DNA of 64,000 nt from JACVRW01 sp963757815 (lineage in GTDB: Bacteria > Actinomycetota > Thermoleophilia > Solirubrobacterales > Thermoleophilaceae): positions 1 to 64,000 of the forward strand of contig CAVWSN010000029.1 of the NCBI GenBank assembly GCA_963757815.1, read 5' to 3'. The notes under the pieces were generated by a model. That model saw nothing but the letters and a program-made list of their open reading frames with translations. It did no database searches and was not told the origin of the DNA. Positions 27,050-34,816 of this stretch are shown here, one piece after another (the first letter of the stretch is position 1; each line of letters starts with the position of its first letter). Made by a program: the position numbers and the translations under genes.

Positions 27050-27256
27050 CTAGCGGCGCGAGCGCGCGGCGCGGCGGCGGAAGCGCTCGACGCGGCCTCC
27101 GGTGTCCACGAGCTTCTGACGGCCCGTGTAGAAGGGGTGGCAGTTCGAGCAGATCTCGACGTGCAGCTCGGGCTTCGTCGAGCGCGTCCAGAACTCGTTG
27201 CCGCACGTGCAGCGGACGTGTGAGGGTCCGTACTCAGGATGGATATCCGGCTTCAT
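27050..27256 (-). CDS. rpmE: 50S ribosomal protein L31 (zinc type)
   Basis: Encodes 68 residues beginning MKPDIHPEYGPSHVRCTCGN, with the cysteine pairs CTC and CSNC and the family motif HPFYTGRQKLVDTGGRVERF. The four cysteines mark the zinc-binding form, which is normally replaced by a Cys-less paralogue under zinc limitation. The C-terminus is rich in Arg. Sits upstream of the DUF1385 and prfA genes as in related genomes. Confidence 0.96.
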   Translation of the reverse strand: MKPDIHPEYGPSHVRCTCGNEFWTRSTKPELHVEICSNCHPFYTGRQKLVDTGGRVERFRRRAARSRR

Positions 27257-27269
27257 TCGGCTTTCGATT

Positions 27270-27706
27270 CTAGCGGCGCGCGAACGACGCCTGTACGCGT
27301 CCCCACCACTCCCGCACCCGCCCCCACCATGTACCTGGGCGGCGAAAGGCTGCAGGCGCCGGCTGCTTCGCGCGCACCATCGTCACCCACTCGTCGAGCG
27401 GGAGCGATCCCTCGATGAGCCGCGCCAGTGCGGACACGACCGGCGCGTCCAGGCCCTCTCGGTGGATGGCGTGCGAGAGCAGTCGCACGGTCTCCAGCGC
27501 CTCGACCGCCTGCCCGACGCGACCCGGGATCTCCTCCGCGGGGACGCCTTGGGCGAGCAGCTCGAGAAAGATAGGTAGCGCTCGTTCTCACGCGCTTGCG
27601 CAAGCAGCTGCGCCTGGTCAGCCGTGCGCGCGAGCAGCGTCGTGCGCAGCCCCGCGCGCTCGAGCAGGACCGCCACGGCGGTGCCAAACGAGCCGGCGCC
27701 GACCAC
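27270..27706 (-). pseudogene. gpsA: Glycerol-3-phosphate dehydrogenase (GpsA), internally deleted remnant
   Basis: The 5' end (GTG at 27706) encodes the NAD-binding start VVGAGSFGTAVAVLLERAGL and runs to QARENERYL. It then jumps, with a frame change, to the C-terminal part IFLELLAQGVPAEEIPGRVG, QAVEALETVRLLSHAIHREG and LIEGSLPLDEWVTMVRAKQP. About 190 internal residues, including the catalytic domain core, are missing relative to a normal enzyme of about 330. As read it is non-functional. The junction near 27570 could be a genuine deletion or an assembly collapse. Confidence 0.75.
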
Positions 27707-27842
27707 GGCGGCCCGGCGAGGATGCGGGCCCGGGGAGCGGATGCGGGGAAGCTAGCGGGTGGCCGCTCGGCGAACGAGGGCTCCCAAGAGTCCAACCCGC
27801 GACCACGTATGCGGTTGCGGCACCGGTGGTTCGGAAAACCGC

Positions 27843-27886
27843 TTGCAGGGGGTGCAAGCGGATTGCAGGGGGTGCAAGCGGATTGC
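27843..27886. repeat. 20-nt tandem repeat, about 2.2 copies, each a hairpin
   Basis: The unit is ttgcagggggtgcaagcgga, present twice and followed by a partial ttgc. Each unit contains the inverted repeat TTGCA-ggggg-TGCAA, so each copy can fold alone. Located in the gene-free stretch between the gpsA remnant and ETF-QO. Function unknown. Confidence 0.85.
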
Positions 27887-27936
27887 TCCCCGCGACGCGT
27901 TTGCGGAATCCCCGGTAGCGCGCGAGCCCTGAGTGT

Positions 27937-27986
27937 GACCTGGCTTGCCAGGTCAGCCGAGATGCCTTGGGGGGTGCTCCCCAAGG
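27937..27986 (-). terminator. Paired hairpins downstream of ETF-QO
   Basis: Two consecutive perfect stems, GACCTGGC-tt-GCCAGGTC (27937-27954) and CCTTGGGG-ggtgct-CCCCAAGG (27965-27986), begin about 70 nt past the ETF-QO stop. High-GC actinobacterial terminators often lack a U-tract, so termination is plausible but not shown. Confidence 0.4.
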
Positions 27987-28052
27987 ACGCAGGGAGCGAC
28001 GCGTGCTCCGCACGCGAGCGACCGAGGACGCCGGGGAGCGCGCCCGAGGCGC

Positions 28053-29792
28053 TCAGGTCACCTGGTAGTTAGGACCATCGCCGCCTTCTGGGGGTGTCAG
28101 GCGCCCGCCCTTCGCCGTGATCGCCCCGCACTGCACGCAGTTCGACGGCGTGATCTGGAGCTTGACCTCGTGCTTGCCGTCGAGCCTGCCGTTGCCATCC
28201 ACGCGAGCGCTCTCGAGCTCTTCCTCGGGCACCTCGTAGACCGCCGCGGGGCACATGTTCTGCCACATCAGGGCCACCTCGAGCGGCACCTTGTCCTGGA
28301 TGCGGATGTGGTTGGGCGCGTCGTCGCGGGTTGCGTTGCCGCTCGCGAAGACTGACGAGAGCTTGTCGAATGTGGTCTTGCCGTCGGGCTTCGGGTAGTC
28401 CTTGTCGCGGTCGCCGATGAACACGTCGACGGTCGCGTCGTCGTGGGTCTTCCAGCGCCCGCCCGGGAAGCGCCCGCCCGAGATCTCCATCATGTTCGCG
28501 ATCGCGCCGCCGACGATGAAGCCCTTGGCGAACGGCTGGCGCATGTTGCGCGAGCGCCGGATGTCCTTCTCGATCTCCGAGCTCTCGACGCGCGCCTGGT
28601 AGCCGGACAGGTCGTCCGTGCCGGTCTCGCCCACCTTGAGGCGCTCGTAGATCGCCTCTGCCGCGAACATGCCCGCGTGCATCGCGTAGTGGACGCCCTT
28701 GAGCGTCGGGATGTTCACCATGCCCGCGCCGTCGCCTGCGATCACCATGCCCGGCGCCCAGAACCGGCGCGGCTGTGCCCAGTAGCCGCCGGAGGGGATC
28801 GTCTTGGCTCCCCAGCCGATGCGCTTGCCGCCCTCGATGATCCCGGCCACCAGCGGGTGCCCCTTGAGCTGCTGCAGCGCGTCGTGCACGCTGAAGGTCG
28901 CGTCGCGGTAATCGAGTCCGCAGACGAAGCCCATCGACACGCGGTCCTCGCCCATCGGGTAGATGAACGAGCCGCCGAACTCCTGGTACTTCGCGCCGTA
29001 CCGCAGCGGCCACGCCATCGTGTGGATCACGCGGTCGAGCGGTTTCTGGACCTCCCAGACCTCCTTGACCCCGAGCTCCCATTGCTGCGGATCCTCGGAG
29101 CCGAGGTCGAAGTGGCGAATCGCCGCGCCGGTGAGGTGCCCCTGGGTGCCTTCGGCGAGCACGGTCGCCTTGGCGATCAGGTCGGAGCCGGGCTCGAAGT
29201 TCGACAGCTCCTCGCCGTCGCGGCCGCGGCCCTTGTCCCCCGAGCGAACGCCCACGACCCGCCCGTCCTCGACGAGCAGCTTCGACGCGGCGGTCTCGCC
29301 GAGGATGTACACGCCGGCCTCCTCCGCCTGGTCCGAGAGCCAGCGGCCCAGCTGCGCGACCGACGTGACGTGGTTCCCGTGGTTGCGGAACGGCGGCGGC
29401 GTCGGCTTGAGCGGAATCGCGCGCTTCGAGTTCGGGAGCAGGTAGACGGCGTCCTTCGCGACGGCGCCGTAGGTCGGCCAGTCGCTCTCCGGGAGGTCCG
29501 GGAAGAGCTTCTTCATCGCGGACGGGTTCATCATCGCCCCGGACAGCAGGTGCGATCCGGGGTTCTTGCCCTTCTCCACGAGCGCCACGGGCACCTCGCC
29601 GAGCGACTCCATGAGCGCATCGTCCTCGGCGAGGAGCTGGGTCAGGCGGATTGCGCAGGCGAGGCCGGCCGGGCCGCCACCGACGATCACGATCCCGACC
29701 TCGATGCGCTCGTCCTCGGGGTCGGTGGGCGCGCCGACGAACTCCCTCGCGGAGTCGACCGGCGGCGGAAACTCGATCGGCGCCGTGCTCAT
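28053..29792 (-). CDS. Electron transfer flavoprotein-ubiquinone oxidoreductase, atypical Fe-S motif
   Basis: Encodes 579 residues. The FAD-binding motif is VIVGGGPAGLACAIRL, and the ETF-QO domain is supported by GSHLLSGAMMNPSAM, YPMGEDRVSMGFVCGLDYRD and GDGAGMVNIPTLKGVHYAM. It passes electrons from ETF to the quinone pool at the membrane. The C-terminal ferredoxin-like cluster motif normally has CPAxVY, then CX2CX2C. Here it reads NMCPAAVYE and NCVQCGAITAKGG, so the fourth cysteine is missing. It may hold a 3Fe-4S cluster or a variant ligand. The ATG overlaps the etfA stop. Confidence 0.9.
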   Translation of the reverse strand: MSTAPIEFPPPVDSAREFVGAPTDPEDERIEVGIVIVGGGPAGLACAIRLTQLLAEDDALMESLGEVPVALVEKGKNPGSHLLSGAMMNPSAMKKLFPDLPESDWPTYGAVAKDAVYLLPNSKRAIPLKPTPPPFRNHGNHVTSVAQLGRWLSDQAEEAGVYILGETAASKLLVEDGRVVGVRSGDKGRGRDGEELSNFEPGSDLIAKATVLAEGTQGHLTGAAIRHFDLGSEDPQQWELGVKEVWEVQKPLDRVIHTMAWPLRYGAKYQEFGGSFIYPMGEDRVSMGFVCGLDYRDATFSVHDALQQLKGHPLVAGIIEGGKRIGWGAKTIPSGGYWAQPRRFWAPGMVIAGDGAGMVNIPTLKGVHYAMHAGMFAAEAIYERLKVGETGTDDLSGYQARVESSEIEKDIRRSRNMRQPFAKGFIVGGAIANMMEISGGRFPGGRWKTHDDATVDVFIGDRDKDYPKPDGKTTFDKLSSVFASGNATRDDAPNHIRIQDKVPLEVALMWQNMCPAAVYEVPEEELESARVDGNGRLDGKHEVKLQITPSNCVQCGAITAKGGRLTPPEGGDGPNYQVT

Positions 29793-30763
29793 CAAGCCTT
29801 CTTCGCGTTCACGGCCTCGACGAGCTTCGGGATGATCTTGTTGAGGTCGCCCACGATGCCGAGGTCGGAGAACTCGAAGATCGGCGCGTTCGGGTCCTTG
29901 TTGATGGCGATGATGTTCTCCGAGGACTGCATCCCGACCTTGTGCTGGATCGCCCCGGAGATGCCGGCCGCCACGTAGAGCTTCGGCGCCACCGTCTTGC
30001 CCGTCTGGCCGATCTGCGCGGCGTACGGGTACCAGCCCGCGTCGACGACCGCGCGGGTGGCCGCAACGGCGCCGCCGAGCGCGCCGGCGAGCGACTCACA
30101 GAGCTCGAAGCCCTCGGCATTGCCGAGGCCGCGGCCGCCGGCGACGAGGATGTCGGCGTCCTCGATGTTCACGTCCGCCCCACGCTGCTCGCCGCGCTCC
30201 ACCATCACGGCCTTGGTCGAGTGGTCCTCGAAGGCCACGTCGACGTCCTCGACCGTGGCCGCGGCGTCACCGGACTCGACCGCATCGAACGCGTTCAGAC
30301 GCCCGATGATGATTCCTGGCTCGCCGACATAGCCGACGTCGACGACCTGGGAGTCCTGCAGGATCGGCCGCTCGGCCACGAGCTTGCCGTCCTCGACCCT
30401 GACCGCGGTGACCTCCATGGTCACGCCGGCGTTCAGACGGGCCGTCAGGCCGGCGCCGATCTCGAATCCGAGCAGGCCGCCGCCGAAGAGCGCGTACTTG
30501 AAGCCGTTGTCGGCGATCACCTTGGCCATCGCGTCGACGACGGGCTGGGCGAGCCCCTCGGGACCCTTGACCCGGTAGACCTTGGACACGCCGTACTTGC
30601 CGAGCGAGGAACACAGCTCGTCGCTCAGGTCGTCGCCACCGACAACGACCGCCGCGGCCTCGCCACCGAGCTCCTTGGCGAGCTTCGCGCCCTCGGAGAC
30701 GGCGCCGAGCGAGTTCTTGTTGAACTCGCCCTCGTAATGAAGTGCGTAGACGAGGATGCTCAT
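29792..30763 (-). CDS. etfA: Electron transfer flavoprotein alpha subunit
   Basis: Encodes 323 residues. The C-terminal FAD domain has the family block GGRGLGNAEGFELCESLAGALG and AAIG-type APKLYVAAGISGAIQHKVG, followed by IIAINKDPNAPIF. It forms ETF with EtfB, collecting electrons from acyl-CoA dehydrogenases. ATG at 30763, overlapping the etfB stop (ATGA). Confidence 0.96.
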   Translation of the reverse strand: MSILVYALHYEGEFNKNSLGAVSEGAKLAKELGGEAAAVVVGGDDLSDELCSSLGKYGVSKVYRVKGPEGLAQPVVDAMAKVIADNGFKYALFGGGLLGFEIGAGLTARLNAGVTMEVTAVRVEDGKLVAERPILQDSQVVDVGYVGEPGIIIGRLNAFDAVESGDAAATVEDVDVAFEDHSTKAVMVERGEQRGADVNIEDADILVAGGRGLGNAEGFELCESLAGALGGAVAATRAVVDAGWYPYAAQIGQTGKTVAPKLYVAAGISGAIQHKVGMQSSENIIAINKDPNAPIFEFSDLGIVGDLNKIIPKLVEAVNAKKA

Positions 30764-31554
30764 GCCAAAAGCTTCCTTTCCTCGAGCCAGGCGACGATGC
30801 GCTCGACCGTCTCGTTCGTGTCCTCGTCCTCGATGATCTCGCCGGCGGCCTTCTCGGGCGGCGGGTTGATGGCAAGGACCTCGGTCCTCGAGCCCTCGTT
30901 GCCCACCCGGCCGGACTCGATGCCCACGTCCCCCGTGGAGCGGACGTCGCGCGGCTTCTTCTTCGCGCCCATGATCGCCTTGAGCGAGGGATAGCGCGGC
31001 TCGTTGATCGCGTCGCCGACGGAGATCACGGCCGGCAGCTCGACCGAGACGGTGTCGTAGCCGTACTCGGCCTGGCGCTCGCAGCGCAGCTTGCCGTCCT
31101 CGATGTCGAGGTTGATGACCTGCGTGAGCGAGGGCATCTTCAGGTGGTCGGCCACCACGGCGCCGATCGTGTAGCACTCGCCGTCGGCAGACTGCTGGCC
31201 CAGCAGGACGAGGTCGGGCGACTCCGACTCGAGCACCTTCGCGAGCGCGTAGCCCGTGGCGCACACGTCGGAGCCGGCGAGCGCCTCGTCGGTGAGGTGG
31301 ACCGAGCGGTCGGCGCCGAGCGCGACCGCCTTGTTGAGCGTGCGACCGGCGTCGGCGGGGGCCATCGTCACGGCGACGATCTCCTCGACCTCCACCGCGC
31401 CGCCCTCACGAATCTGCATGGCGGCCTCGATGGCGTGGGTGTCGAACTGGTTCAGCGTGGTCTCGCCCGAGCGGTCGAGGCGCTTGGAACCCGGGTCCAT
31501 GCGCTTCTCCACTGCGGCGTCGGGCACCTCTTTGACGAGGACGCAGATCTTCAC
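30760..31554 (-). CDS. etfB: Electron transfer flavoprotein beta subunit
   Basis: Encodes 264 residues from a GTG. The AMP-binding pattern is seen in NQFDTHAIEAAMQIREGG, and the signature near the C-terminal half is VELPAVISVGDAINEPRYPS followed by LKAIMGAKKKP. First gene of the etfB-etfA-ETF-QO operon. A 9-bp perfect palindrome lies about 95 nt upstream of its start. Confidence 0.96.
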   Translation of the reverse strand: MKICVLVKEVPDAAVEKRMDPGSKRLDRSGETTLNQFDTHAIEAAMQIREGGAVEVEEIVAVTMAPADAGRTLNKAVALGADRSVHLTDEALAGSDVCATGYALAKVLESESPDLVLLGQQSADGECYTIGAVVADHLKMPSLTQVINLDIEDGKLRCERQAEYGYDTVSVELPAVISVGDAINEPRYPSLKAIMGAKKKPRDVRSTGDVGIESGRVGNEGSRTEVLAINPPPEKAAGEIIEDEDTNETVERIVAWLEERKLLA

Positions 31555-31638
31555 GGAAGCTTCTCCTTGACTGGAAACGTGGCGCGCGGAGAGGCGGTGC
31601 GTAGCGGCCTCCGCCCCGCGGCGGGAGGGCAGTCTACC

Positions 31639-31660
31639 CGATTGACTGACGAGTCAATCG
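31639..31660. promoter_or_regulatory. Perfect 9-bp inverted repeat upstream of etfB (operator candidate)
   Basis: CGATTGACT-gacg-AGTCAATCG lies about 85-106 nt before the etfB start. Perfect short palindromes of this kind upstream of fatty-acid oxidation genes are often TetR-family operators. No regulator gene is adjacent, so the binding protein is unknown. Confidence 0.5.
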
Positions 31661-31707
31661 CCCGCCAGTTGCCAGCCGGCTGCGGAGCATCGCCTGCCTG
31701 CGTCATC

Positions 31708-31739
31708 GGGGCTCCGCGTGCTTAGCACGCGTTCGCCCC
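31708..31739. terminator. Hairpin GGGGC..GCGTGC-tta-GCACGC..GCCCC
   Basis: A nested stem in the 240-bp gap between etfB and the B12-binding gene (31555-31788). Inner arms GCGTGC/GCACGC enclose a 3-nt loop, and outer arms GGGGC/GCCCC lie at 31708-31712 and 31735-31739. It would sit about 50 nt past the B12-binding gene stop on the minus strand, consistent with termination. Confidence 0.45.
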
Positions 31740-31788
31740 TGCTTCCTTGGCAGGCGGGCTCCTCGCCGGCTGGCGCCTGTCGGAGGCG

Positions 31789-32187
31789 TCAGGCCGGGAC
31801 GGCGCCGCGGATGAAATCGATGATCCCCTGCACCGGGGCGCCGGGGGTGAACACTTCGGCCACCCCCAGCTCCTTCAACTCCGGGATGTCGTCGTTGGGG
31901 ATCGTCCCGCCCACGACGAGCACCACGTCCTCGGCGCCCTCGTCCTTGAGAAGCGCGGCGATCCGCGGCACGAGCGTCATGTGGGCTCCGGACAGGATCG
32001 AGAGCCCGACGGCGTCGGCGTCCTCCTGCAGCACCGTCTCGACGATCTGCTCGGGGGTCTGGTGGAGCCCCGTGTAGATCACCTCCATGCCGGCGTCGCG
32101 GAGCGCGCGGGCGATGATCTTGGCTCCGCGGTCATGCCCGTCGAGGCCCGGCTTGGCCACCACGACCCGGATCTTGCGGCTGGACAC
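31789..32187 (-). CDS. Methylmalonyl-CoA mutase B12-binding (small) subunit
   Basis: Encodes 132 residues from the GTG at 32187. It has the base-off cobalamin motif GLDGHDRGAK (DxHxxG), then VGLSILSGAHMTLVPRIA (the SxL block) and LVVGGTIPNDDIPELKELGV (the GG block). This is the stand-alone cobalamin domain of split methylmalonyl-CoA-type mutases. Its large partner is encoded 1 kb upstream at 33157-34806, with a cupredoxin gene between them. Confidence 0.93.
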   Translation of the reverse strand: MSSRKIRVVVAKPGLDGHDRGAKIIARALRDAGMEVIYTGLHQTPEQIVETVLQEDADAVGLSILSGAHMTLVPRIAALLKDEGAEDVVLVVGGTIPNDDIPELKELGVAEVFTPGAPVQGIIDFIRGAVPA

Positions 32188-32197
32188 GTGCGGCAGG

Positions 32198-33067
32198 TTA
32201 CCCAGCCGAAGGTGGCTCTGGCTCGCGTGAGCGGCGCTGGATCGCGATTCCAAGAGCGAGCATCAGCAACCCGAGGATCGCGAGCGCAGCGGCATCCGCG
32301 CCCGTGGCCGGGAGGTCCGAGCTGGAATCGGACGAGCTGGAGTCGGACGAGCTGCTGCCGGAGCTCGAGTCGGTCGAGCCGCTGTCGCCCGTGCCGGTGC
32401 CGGAGTCGTCGTCGGAGCCGCTGTCGCCGCTGGTCGAGGCCTCCACCACCACGGTGCCCTCCATGTTCGGGTGAGGCGTGCAGATGTAGGCGAACGTGCC
32501 GGCCTCGTCGAAGGTATGCGAACGGGATTCGCCCTCGGGGAAGATGCCCGTGTCGAAGCTGCCGTCCGACGCCGTCGCGGAATGGGCCGTCGGGCCGTCG
32601 TTCGTCCACGTGACCGTGTCGCCCTGCTGGATCGTGATCTCGGCGGGCGCGAACTGGAAGTCGCTGATCGTCACGGACTTCGTCGCGGCGGCGACGGCCA
32701 CGCGCCTGGGCTTCCCGCGCTTCGCGGCCGGCTTCGCTCGATCGGAGGGCGACTTCGCCGGGACCGGCTCGGTGGGCACCGGTCCCGGAGCGGCCGGCTG
32801 CGCGGCCGTTGCCGGCGCCGGCTCGGCCGCAGGAGGCGCTGCGGGCGGGGGCGCCGGCTCTGCTGGAGCGGGCGCGGCCGGCCCGGGCTCCGCGGGCTCG
32901 GGAGCCTCGGGAGCGGTCTCGGAAGGGACCGTCTCGGCCGGAACGGTCTCGGCGGCCGGCGTGGGCGTCTCCGGGGCCGGCGGCTCCTGCTGCGCGAGCG
33001 GCGCGCCCGGCAGCACCGCCGCCGCGACGAGCGCGTAGATCGCAGCCAGCACAATCCAGTGCCTCAT
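32198..33067 (-). CDS. Sortase-anchored cupredoxin (plastocyanin-like) surface protein
   Basis: Encodes 289 residues. A signal peptide (IVLAAIYALVAAAVLPGAPLA) is followed by about 80 residues rich in Pro, Ala and Glu. The cupredoxin domain then has ISDFQFAPAEITIQQGDTVT, the copper His in GPTAHSAT, and the Cys-His-Met cluster in YICTPHPNMEG. A Ser/Asp/Gly linker leads to LPATG, a hydrophobic helix and an Arg-rich tail, the standard sortase sorting signal. It would carry a type-1 copper at the cell surface, presumably for electron transfer. Partner unknown. Confidence 0.88.
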   Translation of the reverse strand: MRHWIVLAAIYALVAAAVLPGAPLAQQEPPAPETPTPAAETVPAETVPSETAPEAPEPAEPGPAAPAPAEPAPPPAAPPAAEPAPATAAQPAAPGPVPTEPVPAKSPSDRAKPAAKRGKPRRVAVAAATKSVTISDFQFAPAEITIQQGDTVTWTNDGPTAHSATASDGSFDTGIFPEGESRSHTFDEAGTFAYICTPHPNMEGTVVVEASTSGDSGSDDDSGTGTGDSGSTDSSSGSSSSDSSSSDSSSDLPATGADAAALAILGLLMLALGIAIQRRSREPEPPSAG

Positions 33068-33156
33068 CGACGCCGGACCCTAGCTCCTGTCGCGGCCCGG
33101 GGGCGCCTGGTCGCGGCAACACGGCGCGTTGGCACACGCGCGCGGCCGGCGGCGGG

Positions 33157-34806
33157 TCAGAAGACCGGCGTCTCGGTGTAGGTGCCGAAGACCCGTTGGA
33201 GGGATTGGATGATTTCGCCTTCGGTGGCGTGGGCGCGGGCGGCGTCGAGCAGCGGCTCCATCAGGTTGCGGTCGCCGCCGGCGGCCTCGCGCAGCTCGGC
33301 CAGCGCTGCCTCGACCGCGGCGGCGTCGCGGCCGGCGCGCACGGCCTGGACGCGGCCGATCTGCTTGCGCTCGAGCTCCGGCGGGATCCGGAGGATCTCG
33401 AGCTCGCGGTCCTGCTGCTGCTGGTAGCGGTTGACGCCGACGATCACCCTGTCGCCGCGCTCGATCTCCTCCTGCAGGGTGAAGCTGGCGTCGGCGATCT
33501 CGCGCTGGGGGTAGTTCTGCTTGATCGCCTCGACCATCCCCCCCAGCTCGTCGATCCTGCGGAAGTACTCGTAGGCGGCCTGTTCCATGCGGTCGGTCAA
33601 TGCCTCGACGAAATATGAGCCCCCGAGCGGGTCGATCGTGTTCGCGACCCCGGTCTCGTGGGCGATGATCTGCTGCGTGCGGAGCGCGACCCGGACCGCC
33701 TCCTCGGTCGGCAGCGCCAGCGCCTCGTCAAAGCTGTTGGTGTGCAGCGACTGGGTGCCGCCCAGCACCGCCGACAACGCCTCCAGCGCAGTGCGCACGA
33801 TGTTGTTGAGCGGCTGCTGCGCCGTCAGCGACACCCCCGCCGTCTGGGAGTGGAAACGCATCAGAAGCGAACGCTCATCCCTGGCCCCGTACGTGTCGCG
33901 GAGCTCCCTGGCCCAGATCCGCCGCGCGGCCCTGTACTTCGCGATCTCCTCGAAGAAATCGATATGCGCGTTGAAGAAGAAACTGAGCCGGGGCGCGAAC
34001 TCGTCCACGCCCAGCCCGCGCTCGAGCGCCCGCTCCACGTACGTGAAGCCGTCCTTCAAGGTGAACGCCAGCTCCTGCTGGGCCGTCGAGCCGGCCTCCC
34101 GGATGTGATAGCCCGAGATCGAGATCGGGTGCCAGCGCGGCATCCGCCGGGCGCAGAACTCGACCATGTCCGTCACCAAACGCATGGCCGGGTCGATCGG
34201 GAAACACCACTCCTTCTGCGCGATGTACTCCTTCAGGATGTCCGTCTGGATCGTGCCCGCCAGCCTGTCCGCCCCCACCCCCTGGCGCTCCGCCGCGACC
34301 ACGTAGAACGCCAGCATCACCGCCGCCGGCGCGTTGATCGTCATCGACGTCGAGACCTCGCCCAACGGGATCCCTTGGAACAGCGTCTCCATGTCATCCA
34401 GCGAATCGACGGCCACACCCTCGCGGCCGACCTCGCCCACGGAACGCGGATGATCCGAGTCGTGCCCCATCAACGACGGCATGTCAAACGCCGTCGACAA
34501 CCCCGTCTGGCCATGCTCGAGCAAATACCTGAAACGCTCGTTCGTCTCCTCGGCCGTCCCGAAGCCCGCGAACTGGCGCATCGTCCACAACCGACCGCGA
34601 TACATGCTCGGGTACACACCGCGCGTGAACGGAAACTCGCCCGGCAGACCGATCGCGTCCGACGGCGGCAGATCCACCTCCGTGTAGAGCGGCTCGACCG
34701 TCTCCCCACTCAACGTCGTAAACAACGCATCGCGCTGCGGCGACGCGGAGAAGCGCTCCCGATACCAGCGCTCCGCATCCGTCATCTCCCGAGGCTCAAC
34801 CGCCAT
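33157..34806 (-). CDS. Methylmalonyl-CoA mutase family, large (substrate-binding) subunit
   Basis: Encodes 549 residues, the length of the large subunit of split mutases lacking the B12 domain. Signatures include FPFTRGVYPSMYRGRLWTMR, RQFAGFGTAEETNERFRYLL, FDMPSLMGHDSDHP and SISGYHIREAGSTAQQELAF. With the small subunit at 31789 it should interconvert methylmalonyl-CoA and succinyl-CoA in propionate or branched-chain catabolism. A related isomerase specificity (isobutyryl- or ethylmalonyl-CoA) cannot be ruled out from sequence alone. Confidence 0.92.
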   Translation of the reverse strand: MAVEPREMTDAERWYRERFSASPQRDALFTTLSGETVEPLYTEVDLPPSDAIGLPGEFPFTRGVYPSMYRGRLWTMRQFAGFGTAEETNERFRYLLEHGQTGLSTAFDMPSLMGHDSDHPRSVGEVGREGVAVDSLDDMETLFQGIPLGEVSTSMTINAPAAVMLAFYVVAAERQGVGADRLAGTIQTDILKEYIAQKEWCFPIDPAMRLVTDMVEFCARRMPRWHPISISGYHIREAGSTAQQELAFTLKDGFTYVERALERGLGVDEFAPRLSFFFNAHIDFFEEIAKYRAARRIWARELRDTYGARDERSLLMRFHSQTAGVSLTAQQPLNNIVRTALEALSAVLGGTQSLHTNSFDEALALPTEEAVRVALRTQQIIAHETGVANTIDPLGGSYFVEALTDRMEQAAYEYFRRIDELGGMVEAIKQNYPQREIADASFTLQEEIERGDRVIVGVNRYQQQQDRELEILRIPPELERKQIGRVQAVRAGRDAAAVEAALAELREAAGGDRNLMEPLLDAARAHATEGEIIQSLQRVFGTYTETPVF

Positions 34807-34816
34807 GGGGATGAGT

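Larger units (their letters stand above)
27707..28052. other. Gene-free 346-bp region with repeats and hairpins
   Basis: No convincing coding frame; codon positions look random and no tRNA could be folded. It contains a 20-nt tandem repeat (27843-27886), a hairpin with 8-bp arms GACCTGGC/GCCAGGTC (27937-27954), a second hairpin CCTTGGGG/CCCCAAGG (27965-27986), and a smaller one GCGTGC-tcc-GCACGC near 28001-28015. The hairpins lie just 3' of the ETF-QO gene on the minus strand and could act in termination, although no T-tract follows. Confidence 0.6.

Noticed and set aside
27841..27886. A CRISPR array
   Set aside because: Only about two units with no unique spacers between them.
27840..27920. 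A tRNA gene
   Set aside because: No cloverleaf could be drawn: the T-arm lacks the TTC loop and no acceptor stem pairs.
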